Shown here: positions 14,155 to 21,918 of the stretch, one piece after another
Position numbering within the stretch: the stretch's first letter is position 1
How the letters are laid out: every line of letters starts with the position of its first letter
Origin: a virus
Virus record (IMG/VR): IMGVR_UViG_3300025327_000059
Location: 1 to 43,630 of that record
DNA: 43,630 nucleotides
Reading direction: 5' to 3' (one strand)
Program-made: the position numbers and the translations under genes
Notes under the pieces: model-generated
The model's database searches: none
What the model was told of the DNA's origin: nothing
The model's input: only the letters and a program-made list of their open reading frames with translations

Positions 14155-14217
14155 ACTCTTTGCTTATCGCAAGATTAGCAACAAACTAGAGCTTCTCGCA
14201 AGAGTCGCTCTTTTTTG
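14145..14217 (+). terminator. Hairpin pair with Rho-independent terminator before the late genes
   Basis: TTGCTA (14145-14150) pairs with TAGCAA (14176-14181), with an inner CTTTGC/GCAAG stem. It is followed by AGAGC-TT-CTC-GCAA-GAG-TC-GCTCT and a U-run (14188-14217). The second hairpin is a clear intrinsic terminator closing early transcription. Confidence 0.75.
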
Positions 14218-14234
14218 TTTGGTTGACAGTAGGT

Positions 14235-14240
14235 TATAAT
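14235..14240 (+). promoter_or_regulatory. Late promoter -10 box before terminase genes
   Basis: TATAAT at 14235-14240, with a poor TTTTTG -35 about 17 bases upstream and a TTGACA only 6 bases upstream, too close to be its -35. An ATG follows after four bases (14245), so the message would have almost no leader. Confidence 0.55.
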
Positions 14241-14244
14241 AGAT

Positions 14245-14280
14245 ATGAGCAAAATTAGACACCTAAAAAAGAATGGCTAA
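14245..14280 (+). CDS. Possible 11-residue leader peptide
   Basis: ATG at 14245 opens a 12-codon frame (MSKIRHLKKNG) whose stop overlaps the ATG of the small terminase gene (14273). It lies right behind the TATAAT box and could couple translation of the terminase gene, which has no good ribosome site. It is short enough to be chance. Confidence 0.3.
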   Translation: MSKIRHLKKNG

Positions 14281-14779
14281 CTTAGAAGATACTTACAAAC
14301 CAGAATACTGCCTAAAGCTCATTGAGCATATGGAGCAGGGCTTCTCTTATGAAACCTTTGGGGCAATTATCAATGTTTCACGTGCTACGCTTTACAATTG
14401 GGAAAAGACTCACGAGGATTGGAAAGAAGCAAAAGAAGAAGCATTTTTAAAGTGCCAGATGTTTTGGGAGCGTTTGGGAAGATATGCCGCTCTAGGAATT
14501 AGCGTAACAATAGGAAGCGGAGAAAATGCTCAAGTTATAAATGGGAAAGACATTAACACTATTGCTTGGATTTTTAACATGAAGAATCGATTTAATTGGA
14601 GAGATAAACACGACTTTACTAGTGACGATGAAAAGTTAGAAGTAATTCCTATACAATACATTAAGCCACAGGAGCCAAAAGTAATTGAAGCTCCTAAAGG
14701 AACAGATGCCACTAATCCAGTTCAAACCAACCCTCAAGCAGGATCAAGCGTGGAGCCTCCTACAGGACAAGGTAACTGA
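14273..14779 (+). CDS. Terminase small subunit
   Basis: A 168-residue protein. An N-terminal HTH (YCLKLIEHMEQGFSYETFGAIINVSRATLYNWEKTH, about 10-45) of the kind that recognises packaging sites is followed by a helical oligomerisation region (WERLGRYAALGI...INTIAWIFNMKNRFNWRDK) and a Pro/Thr-rich tail. Its position directly before the large subunit settles the call. The tail overlaps the large subunit gene in another frame by 74 bases. Confidence 0.85.
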   Translation: MANLEDTYKPEYCLKLIEHMEQGFSYETFGAIINVSRATLYNWEKTHEDWKEAKEEAFLKCQMFWERLGRYAALGISVTIGSGENAQVINGKDINTIAWIFNMKNRFNWRDKHDFTSDDEKLEVIPIQYIKPQEPKVIEAPKGTDATNPVQTNPQAGSSVEPPTGQGN

Positions 14780-16076
14780 GGAATTGCTAATTGGGGGCGG
14801 GGCAGGAGGCGGTAAAACGCTTTTTGGCTCTGCTTGGGTAACAATGATGGCAAATTCTTTGCCGCGTACCCGTTGGTTTATCGGCAGGAATGAGCTTAAA
14901 AGACTAAAACAATCCACACTTCTTACTTTCCTAGAACAATTAAGAGATTGGGATTTTGTGCAAAATAGGGATTTTCACTATAATCGGCAAGAAGGCGTTA
15001 TCACGTTTTTAAAAAGACAAAGCGAAATCTATCTCCTCGATGTTTCTTATATGCCGTCTGACCCAAATTACGATAGATTCGGTTCTACAGAATATACAGG
15101 CGGGTTTATTGACGAGGTAGAAGAGATAACAAGCAAGGCAAGGGAAGTCCTAAAAACCCGTATCAGATATAAATTAGAAGAACATGATCTTATCCCTAAA
15201 CTCCTGCTCAGTTGTATTCCGTCAAAGAATTGGGTCTATGTCGATTTTTACAAGCCTTGGAGAGATGGCAACCTCCCTAAAGATCGGGCGTTTGTTCGAA
15301 TCCTAGTTACTGATAATCCTCACGCTTCGCCGCAATACATTGCGTCTCTTAAAAAGATTAGGGATAGAGTCCTGCGGGAAAGATTGCTTGAAGGGAATTG
15401 GGAGTATGAAGACAGCGACCTCTCACTATTCCACTTCGACCAAATTAACGATTTATTTACCAATGTCCCAGTCGATTCAGACCAGTTTTATCTTACTTGC
15501 GATGTGGCAAGGTTTGGAGCCGACAAGACAGTAATTATGATCTGGAAAGGCTTCATGGTAATTAACATTAAGGTAATTTTAAAGAGCGATTTAACTGCAG
15601 TTGAGCGGGCAATTATGCAATTAGCCGAACAATACAAAATTAGAATCTCGCACGTGCTGGTTGATGAAGACGGAGTTGGGGGCGGGGTAGTAGACCATTT
15701 AAAGTGCAAGGGCTTTGTAGGTGGGGCTTCTGCGCTTGAGAGGCACGATCAAACTGTCAAAGAAACCGAGTTTAAAGTCAATTATCAGAATATGCGGGCT
15801 CAATGCTACTATACCTTGTCAGAATATGTTAATGATGCGAAGATTGGAATTAGAACAGAAGATTTAACTTATAGGGATTTAATCATTGAGGAGCTAGAGC
15901 AGATCAGGACGAAAGATAGCGAGAAGGAACAAAGGTTAAAGATAATCCCGAAAGAAGAAATTAAACTTAACCTTGGCAGATCGCCTGATTTTGCTGATGC
16001 TCTTATGATGCGAATGTATTTCGAGGTGCATAGCAAAGGTGCTACAATAAGATTTAGCGACATAGGCTTTATATGA
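14706..16076 (+). CDS. Terminase large subunit (ATPase and nuclease)
   Basis: A 456-residue packaging motor from ATG 14706 (a TTG at 14685 is a weaker choice). Walker A is GGGAGGGKT (30-38); Walker B with catalytic Glu is GGFIDEVEE (about 135-143). The RNase H-like nuclease has CDVARFGADKTV, LVDEDGVGGGVVD and SPDFADALMMRMYF, giving the acidic residues. ATP-driven DNA translocation and concatemer cutting. The start lies inside the small subunit gene. Its stop overlaps the portal gene by four bases. Confidence 0.95.
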   Translation: MPLIQFKPTLKQDQAWSLLQDKVTEELLIGGGAGGGKTLFGSAWVTMMANSLPRTRWFIGRNELKRLKQSTLLTFLEQLRDWDFVQNRDFHYNRQEGVITFLKRQSEIYLLDVSYMPSDPNYDRFGSTEYTGGFIDEVEEITSKAREVLKTRIRYKLEEHDLIPKLLLSCIPSKNWVYVDFYKPWRDGNLPKDRAFVRILVTDNPHASPQYIASLKKIRDRVLRERLLEGNWEYEDSDLSLFHFDQINDLFTNVPVDSDQFYLTCDVARFGADKTVIMIWKGFMVINIKVILKSDLTAVERAIMQLAEQYKIRISHVLVDEDGVGGGVVDHLKCKGFVGGASALERHDQTVKETEFKVNYQNMRAQCYYTLSEYVNDAKIGIRTEDLTYRDLIIEELEQIRTKDSEKEQRLKIIPKEEIKLNLGRSPDFADALMMRMYFEVHSKGATIRFSDIGFI

Positions 16077-18271
16077 ACATCTTTCAACGAGCTATAAAAA
16101 GCGTTTTAGGTGCACCATCTTCAATGTTTTCTTTGCCATGGGCAACTTCATCTTCCCAACTTAGTAGAACGCAATTGATTGGGGAATACAAAAGATATCT
16201 TTACACAATTGTTAGTGCAATCGCTGAGGATTTTGCAAAGATAGATTTTAGTGTCGAGAGGGCAACGCTTGATAGTAAAGTACCTATTAAAAACCACGCA
16301 TTCGCCACCTTAATTAAAAAGCCAAACGAAGATCAGTCGCAATTTCAGTTTCTTGAACTTCATCAGACCTATATGGAATTAGCAGGGGAGTCGTTTTGGT
16401 ACATGCCACCTACTGCTCTAACCCGCAAACCTACTGAACTTTATTTAATAAAACCCGACAGGATTGATGTTGTTGTTCCAGACTCAAAAGATAATCCTTT
16501 TGGAATAGTCGGCGGTTATGTTTATACAAATGGCAAGGGCGAGAAAATTCCTTTTGACAAAGACGAGATACTTCATTTCAAAATGCCTAATCCTGTTAAT
16601 CCCTACAGAGGAATGGGGACAGTAGAAGCCGCAACTATTTATATCCAGACTGAGGCGTATGCTTCTGAATGGACAAAACAATCGCTTTACAATTCAGGCA
16701 GACCTTCTGGAATCATAAATATAAAAGGAACGATGGATAAAGATGATTTCGAGCAGTTAAAAAAGAAATTCCGACAAGAATATCAAGGGTCTGCTAATGC
16801 TGGCAAAACAATGATGATTCCAAATGCGGAAGGTGTCGAGTTTACAAAAATTGGAATGGAGATGGGCGAAACTGCACTTACTGAATTAAAGAATATGACC
16901 CGCGATGATTTGATGATTATGTTTAGGGTCAGTAAGACTATTCTTGGAATTACAGACGACGTTAACCGAGCAAATGCAAAAGAAGCGAGAGCGGTTTGGT
17001 TGCAAAATGTCATTCAGCCAAAGATGGATCGTTTGATAGATCACCTAAACGCCTTTTTAATGGACAGATGGGGAGGCACAGACGTTTTATCTTATAAAGA
17101 CCCGTCTCCTGAAATTGTCGAAGACAAACTAGCTGAATGGGAAAAGGGTCACAACAAATGGTTGACTGCAAATGAGATTAGGGAAGAACGAAACAGCGTA
17201 CTTGGATCAAGCGAACTAGAGCCTAAAGAGGGCGGGGACGAACTCTATGCTCCTGCCCTTTTAGTTCCGCTTGCCGATCTAAATACACCAGACGAGCCAG
17301 AGCCAGACAAAGGACCGCCAAAAAAAGAACCGCCTCCTGAGCCTCCCCCTGAACCGCCAAAAGAAGGATTAAAGAAAAAAGCTCTCCCAAGAGAAGAAGC
17401 TGGAGAGATATTTAGGCAAGGGGTATTTAAGAAACAATCGCTCTGGGAAAAACGCTATCATAAATTACTAAGGAAGTTATTTGGCGAGCAAGAAAAAGAG
17501 ATACTAGGTCGAAAAGGAATTACTGCCAAGGCATACGAAGATTGGTTGTTTGATACAAAAAATGCACTTAAAAGGTTTAGTGCTATTCTCGTTCCTTTGT
17601 CTTACGAGATGATGAAAGATCAAGGTGAGAGTGCCTTAGACTTTGCGGGAGACAGCGAGACAGAGTTTGAAATAAACGAACGGGTTAAAAGATATGTCGA
17701 TGGTCGGGTCGCTCATTTTGCAGAAGGTACTAATGCTGAAACGATTAAGTTACTTCAAGGTTCTATAGGGGAGGGGATTCAAGCTGGCGAGAGCATTCAG
17801 AAATTAAAGAATCGAGTCAAAGAGATTTACGCAGAAGCAAAAGGGGCAAGGGCTGAGAGGATAGCAAGGACGGAAACTATAGCCGCAAGCAACGAAGCCG
17901 CTTTAGAGGCTTACAGACAAAGCCCAGAGGTAGCCGCTCAAGAATGGTTTGCGGAGCCAGACGCTTGCGAGTTTTGTGCGGAATTTGGCGGGAAGATAAT
18001 CGGGCTTGAAAGTTCTTTTGCTAATGTAGGTGAACCAGTCGAGGGAGCAGAAGGAGGAATCTTTGAGGTTGATTATGAAGATGTCGAACACCCTCCGCTT
18101 CACCCGAATTGTCGTTGTGTTATCTTGCCCGTTTCAAGTTATGACTTCACAAAAGCTAGGGCGTTAGTGCTTAAAGCGGAGTATGATAGAAGTAAGAACA
18201 AGAAGTCTAAAAAAGCAAAAAAACTCTTGTCTGACATAAACATATTAAAGAAGCATCAAGTAATCAGATGA
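16073..18271 (+). CDS. Portal protein fused to MuF-like minor head protein
   Basis: A 732-residue protein. Residues about 1-395 are an HK97-type portal (SSQLSRTQLIGEYKRYLYTIVSAIAEDFAKI, then PNPVNPYRGMG and ITDDVNRANAKEARAVWLQ). A Pro-Glu-rich linker follows (about 404-432). The C-terminal part (about 450-710) is a MuF/SPP1 gp7-type domain with ARTETIAASNEAALEAY, two CEFC cysteines, and HPPLHPNCRCVILPV. Portal and MuF are normally separate neighbouring genes; here they form one chain, so twelve MuF domains would go with each portal. The portal forms the DNA channel; MuF domains line the inner head and can be ejected. Confidence 0.92.
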   Translation: MNIFQRAIKSVLGAPSSMFSLPWATSSSQLSRTQLIGEYKRYLYTIVSAIAEDFAKIDFSVERATLDSKVPIKNHAFATLIKKPNEDQSQFQFLELHQTYMELAGESFWYMPPTALTRKPTELYLIKPDRIDVVVPDSKDNPFGIVGGYVYTNGKGEKIPFDKDEILHFKMPNPVNPYRGMGTVEAATIYIQTEAYASEWTKQSLYNSGRPSGIINIKGTMDKDDFEQLKKKFRQEYQGSANAGKTMMIPNAEGVEFTKIGMEMGETALTELKNMTRDDLMIMFRVSKTILGITDDVNRANAKEARAVWLQNVIQPKMDRLIDHLNAFLMDRWGGTDVLSYKDPSPEIVEDKLAEWEKGHNKWLTANEIREERNSVLGSSELEPKEGGDELYAPALLVPLADLNTPDEPEPDKGPPKKEPPPEPPPEPPKEGLKKKALPREEAGEIFRQGVFKKQSLWEKRYHKLLRKLFGEQEKEILGRKGITAKAYEDWLFDTKNALKRFSAILVPLSYEMMKDQGESALDFAGDSETEFEINERVKRYVDGRVAHFAEGTNAETIKLLQGSIGEGIQAGESIQKLKNRVKEIYAEAKGARAERIARTETIAASNEAALEAYRQSPEVAAQEWFAEPDACEFCAEFGGKIIGLESSFANVGEPVEGAEGGIFEVDYEDVEHPPLHPNCRCVILPVSSYDFTKARALVLKAEYDRSKNKKSKKAKKLLSDINILKKHQVIR

Positions 18272-18432
18272 AAGAAATACGTTGTCCAGATTGCGGGAGA
18301 CTTTTATTAAAAGCAAAAATGGTTGTCGGTCAGATAAAATGTAAATGCCGAGACAGTAAAGGCAATCAAAGAATTGTGCCGCTTAAAATTATTTCGCAGG
18401 AAGAAATTTTTAAAGCAAATAAAACAATATGA
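18268..18432 (+). CDS. Com-like zinc-ribbon protein
   Basis: A 54-residue protein: IRCPDCGRLLLKA followed by QIKCKCRDSKG gives a four-Cys zinc ribbon as in the Mu Com family. Com of phage Mu is an RNA-binding translational activator. Here it sits between portal-MuF and a structural gene, with four-base overlaps on both sides, so regulation of translation in the late operon is possible. Confidence 0.7.
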   Translation: MKEIRCPDCGRLLLKAKMVVGQIKCKCRDSKGNQRIVPLKIISQEEIFKANKTI

Positions 18433-18779
18433 GTGAAGTATTTGAAATAATCCGAAGGGACGATACAGATTTAGAATTGACGTTTACTGACGTAGATGGC
18501 AACGCCATTGATTTAACTGGTTGTACGGTCTTTTTTACGGCTAAGAGGCGGGTAAAAGATGTTGATGATGATGCTGTTATTAGCACAGAGCTAGATGAAT
18601 TTGAGGAACCTGAAACGGGAATTTGCGTTTTACCTTTTACAAATGAGGAAACAGATATACCTGCTGGCAATTACTATTACGATGTCCAATTATTAGACTC
18701 AGAAGGCAAGATTGCTTCTTCAGTTAAGGGCTTACTTAGAGTTTTAAGTGATGTTACAATAAGGACGGAGTTTAGTTAA
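18429..18779 (+). CDS. BppU N-terminal-like baseplate/structural domain
   Basis: A 116-residue beta-sandwich protein: FEIIRRDDTDLELTFTDVDGNAIDLTGCTVFFTAKRR, then GNYYYDVQLLDSEGK and a closing VLSDVTIR. This matches the N-terminal domain of BppU-type baseplate proteins and the many single-domain phage structural proteins like it. Probably part of the virion, but its place (head decoration or baseplate) is unknown. Confidence 0.7.
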   Translation: MSEVFEIIRRDDTDLELTFTDVDGNAIDLTGCTVFFTAKRRVKDVDDDAVISTELDEFEEPETGICVLPFTNEETDIPAGNYYYDVQLLDSEGKIASSVKGLLRVLSDVTIRTEFS

Positions 18780-18783
18780 GGAC

Positions 18784-18813
18784 TTGCAATTGATTAAGAA
18801 ACAGTTCTATAAT
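18784..18813 (+). promoter_or_regulatory. Late promoter with ATG nine bases after the -10
   Basis: TTGCAA (18784-18789), an 18-base spacer and TATAAT (18808-18813). ATG 18823 follows nine bases later with no ribosome site, so the mRNA would be leaderless or nearly so. Confidence 0.65.
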
Positions 18814-18822
18814 TTTAATTAG

Positions 18823-19392
18823 ATGGCTACATACATCTGGACTTTACAAGGCGTGACGCCAACAGTAATAGACGCTACTGATATTATTCAGTTCGCTGGC
18901 GCAGGAGGTTTTGATACAGCTATCACAGTTGGCTCTTATAACGACACTACTCACGTTGAATCTTCAGTAGGAGCAGACGATTCCTCAGGCAATACACCAA
19001 ATAACACAAAATGGATTTCTGACGCTGGCGGCACAGGTGGCGACTCTCAGGCAGACTGGGGCGACGGGACAGAAGACATTGACGCTATCTTAGACGCAGA
19101 ATGCCCCTTAAAAATTAACTTTGCTCATTCTCCTGCTGTTGCGGTTTCAAGCCATATAATTTATGCTTACGACGGGACTACTCCTGCAACTGGACCGACA
19201 GAGGTTGATTTCCAGATTGCCGAACAGGCAGACACTAATTGGACAGAAGCAGAAGGAAGCGGAGCGGCTTTAGGAGTAACAGACAGCGGTTCAGCCACTT
19301 CTCACGACTTTTATTTCTTAATCAGCGCATCACCAACGACAGTTGGAGAGAAAACAGCATTTAAGATCAGAGACGAATTAACCTATACATAA
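18823..19392 (+). CDS. Probable virion protein, unknown
   Basis: A 189-residue acidic, Thr/Gly/Ala-rich beta protein. No family is recognised. The composition (SVGADDSSGNTPNN, GGTGGDSQADWGDG) is that of phage surface or decoration proteins. It is first behind its own promoter, which suggests a high copy number. Confidence 0.65.
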   Translation: MATYIWTLQGVTPTVIDATDIIQFAGAGGFDTAITVGSYNDTTHVESSVGADDSSGNTPNNTKWISDAGGTGGDSQADWGDGTEDIDAILDAECPLKINFAHSPAVAVSSHIIYAYDGTTPATGPTEVDFQIAEQADTNWTEAEGSGAALGVTDSGSATSHDFYFLISASPTTVGEKTAFKIRDELTYT

Positions 19393-19393
19393 C

Positions 19394-19732
19394 ATGGCTT
19401 TAAAAAGTAGAACAAAATATACAGCAGTTGAAATTCTAAAAGCCTCAGGAATTGCTAAGGCAGAAGAACAGATCGGCAAACTCCGCGTAAGAATCGCAGG
19501 GCTTGCAGGAATTAACACTCCCGACCACCTTATTAAAATTCCAGAAGGAGTTACGGAGATTGACGTTTTAGTAGGGGAAGAATTAGTTAAGGTTCCTGTT
19601 GAACTAGATGATGCAGAAGGTACAATCAGCGAGGGCGCGAAAGTAGCCCTTGATAAAAAAGGTGCTGAATCTGTAGCATTAAAAGAAGCTAAATCAAAGA
19701 AAAAGACAGAAGTCGCAGATACACCTCAGTAG
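19394..19732 (+). CDS. Small late protein, unknown
   Basis: A 112-residue protein with a mixed alpha/beta body and a Lys-rich tail (SVALKEAKSKKKTEVADTPQ). No family is recognised. It begins one base after the preceding stop without a ribosome site, so it is probably translated by coupling. Confidence 0.6.
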   Translation: MALKSRTKYTAVEILKASGIAKAEEQIGKLRVRIAGLAGINTPDHLIKIPEGVTEIDVLVGEELVKVPVELDDAEGTISEGAKVALDKKGAESVALKEAKSKKKTEVADTPQ

Positions 19733-19766
19733 GCTCTAACGAGACTATATCTTAGAGGAGGCTCAA

Positions 19767-20222
19767 ATGGAGACTCAAATACAAATACAAAAACACTCGG
19801 TAAATTGGCAAGCTTCACTTTCTAACGGAGAGACTTTTTATGAGGGCAAGCCACCTTTTGAAGAATTAGAGAACCAGCCCTCCCCTTGGCAAAGGCTTAT
19901 TGCCTACACAGCAGAAAAGAAACTAACTATAACCTCGCTTTCCCTTTATACGCCAGACGGGCGTACATTTAATCTTCCCTCGCTTGGCAAGAATCCTAAC
20001 TTTGCTCCTTTTAGAGATAGTGAAAAACCTATCGACTTTCACGTGGAGCGGAAAATGGGAAGCGAAATATCAGGGTTAAGAGAAGGCAATAAGTTAAGTA
20101 TTAAAAAAGTTGAAATGTCTGACTGGTTTACAGTCGCTATTGCTATCTATCCCACTTATAAACTCCAATTGTGGGTTGATAATCAAAATCCTAAAAACTG
20201 TTGGGTTTTGGTTATTAACTAA
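19767..20222 (+). CDS. Late protein, unknown
   Basis: A 151-residue protein with a good AGAGGAGG site upstream. Beta-rich, with LTITSLSLYTPDGRTFNLPS and YKLQLWVDNQNPKNCWVLVIN. Not recognised. It directly abuts the first repeat protein, so it may be part of the same surface structure. Confidence 0.6.
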   Translation: METQIQIQKHSVNWQASLSNGETFYEGKPPFEELENQPSPWQRLIAYTAEKKLTITSLSLYTPDGRTFNLPSLGKNPNFAPFRDSEKPIDFHVERKMGSEISGLREGNKLSIKKVEMSDWFTVAIAIYPTYKLQLWVDNQNPKNCWVLVIN

Positions 20223-21917
20223 ATGGCACGTATATTTTCATCGGGCTTTGAACTTCAATCGGTAACCGCTGGTGTTGAATGGGATTCAGGAACAGCAGTC
20301 GGGACAATTGACACTTCTGTTAAAAGAAGCGGCGCGGCTTCTTTGCTTTTTAATCTTACTAGCGCAGGGAATGGTCGTGTCGCACACAAAGTTGTTAGTG
20401 CTGTTACGGGAAACAAATTACTTGCAAGATTTGCCGTAAGAATTGCAACTGCTCCTGCCGCTAATACCGATATTGCCTCTTGGTTTGACAATGATACTGA
20501 TTGGTCTGCTTTCATCAGACTTAATACAGACAGGACTTTATCTTTAGTCAATTACAACGGAACTGTAATTGGTACTTCTTCGGCTTTAGAATTAGACGCT
20601 TGGTACATAGTTGAATTTGCTCACCAAAACGGAGCAACTGATCTTCTTGAAGCCAGACTTGCTCCCGATGACGGAACAACACCTTCAGTTTTTGCCACTA
20701 CTTCAACTAATCCGGGCATCAATGTTGATACTTTTATAATAGGTATTTCTTGGATTGCGGCAAATACCACAGGCAAACTTTACTTTGACGATGTAGCAGT
20801 CAACGACACTTCTGGAGCGGCTCAAACGAGTTATCCAAGCGTTGGTTCAATTGTCCATATGCAACCTGACTCGGCAGGGGATTTTAACGAAACGTCAGGT
20901 GACTATACGAGCGTTGATGAGGTAACTCCCGATAATGCGACTACAATTGCGGTTTTTGATGTTAATAACGATAGGCTTGATGTAAATTGTGAAACTTCTG
21001 CCAATGCAGGAATTGGGGCCGCCGATACTATTACTTTGGTTCAAGTTGGTTATCGGGCGGCAGGAGTAAATGCTAATGCTAGGTCGGGGAAGTTAAGAAT
21101 AAAATCTCAGGCAAGCGGAACGATGCTTGAGAGTGCGACTACAGCAGTTTCATCGTCAGCCTATCAAACCAACGCCCCCACGCCATTCGTTTATAAATTA
21201 ACCTCTTATACCGACCCACAAGCAGGTGGGGCTTGGACACCTACTCTTTTGAACTCAATGCAAATTGGTTTTCAGGCAATTGATGCCGCTCCTGACATAA
21301 ATCTTTCTACTTTATGGGCATTGGTTGAGTATGTACCAACACTATCAGTAGAGACTAATTCCGAAAGAAACGCTAAGATAACTGGAAAAACAACTGCAAA
21401 TTCAGAGCGTTCGTCAAAATTAACTGGAAAAGCTACCTCAAATGCTGAACGGGCGGCTAAACTCACAGGGGTAGCCACGACAAGCTCTGAAAGAGCAGGG
21501 AGGCTAACTGGTTCAGTTGGTGTTGAAGTTAATTCAGAGCGTTCCTCAAAAACTATTGGTACAGCAACCTCAAACGCAGAAAGAGCCGCAAGGCTTACAG
21601 GGGTCGAGGGTTCTAATTCCGAACGAAGCGCAAAAATTCTTGGAACAGCCACTACAGAATCTGAACGCCCTGCAAAAATTACTGGTTCGCAAACCACAAA
21701 CAGCGAAAGGGCAGGAAAATTAACTGGTAAGACGACTGCTAATTCTGAACGCCTAGCGAAGATTACAGGGGAACTAACCTCAAGTTCCGAGAGAAGCCCT
21801 AAGATTTATGGCGGTTACGAGTTTTCAGTTAACGACCATTTTGACGATACGGCTAACAAAGACGCAGGAGCAACAACAGCAAAATGGGAAGGAGACGGGG
21901 AGATAACCCTGCAATAA
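20223..21917 (+). CDS. Surface protein with eleven 14-residue SER-x-x-K-x-x-G repeats
   Basis: A 564-residue protein. Residues about 1-205 look like a lectin/LamG-type beta sandwich (FSSGFELQSVTAG, AWYIVEFAHQNGATDLLEARL, KLYFDDVAVNDTSGA). Residues about 205-375 form a second beta domain. Then eleven copies of a unit like NSERSAKITGKxTA follow, one spaced by GVEV. Likely a tail or head fibre that binds host surface. Codons for the same residues vary between copies. The next gene carries the same repeat. Confidence 0.7.
   Translation: MARIFSSGFELQSVTAGVEWDSGTAVGTIDTSVKRSGAASLLFNLTSAGNGRVAHKVVSAVTGNKLLARFAVRIATAPAANTDIASWFDNDTDWSAFIRLNTDRTLSLVNYNGTVIGTSSALELDAWYIVEFAHQNGATDLLEARLAPDDGTTPSVFATTSTNPGINVDTFIIGISWIAANTTGKLYFDDVAVNDTSGAAQTSYPSVGSIVHMQPDSAGDFNETSGDYTSVDEVTPDNATTIAVFDVNNDRLDVNCETSANAGIGAADTITLVQVGYRAAGVNANARSGKLRIKSQASGTMLESATTAVSSSAYQTNAPTPFVYKLTSYTDPQAGGAWTPTLLNSMQIGFQAIDAAPDINLSTLWALVEYVPTLSVETNSERNAKITGKTTANSERSSKLTGKATSNAERAAKLTGVATTSSERAGRLTGSVGVEVNSERSSKTIGTATSNAERAARLTGVEGSNSERSAKILGTATTESERPAKITGSQTTNSERAGKLTGKTTANSERLAKITGELTSSSERSPKIYGGYEFSVNDHFDDTANKDAGATTAKWEGDGEITLQ
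21351..21812 (+). repeat. Eleven tandem 42-base coding repeats
   Basis: Eleven in-frame units of 14 codons (consensus N/S-SER-x-A-K-I/L-T-G-x-x-T) separated in one place by a four-residue insertion. DNA identity between units is well below protein identity because synonymous codons are shuffled. Confidence 0.9.
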
Positions 21918-21918
21918 A

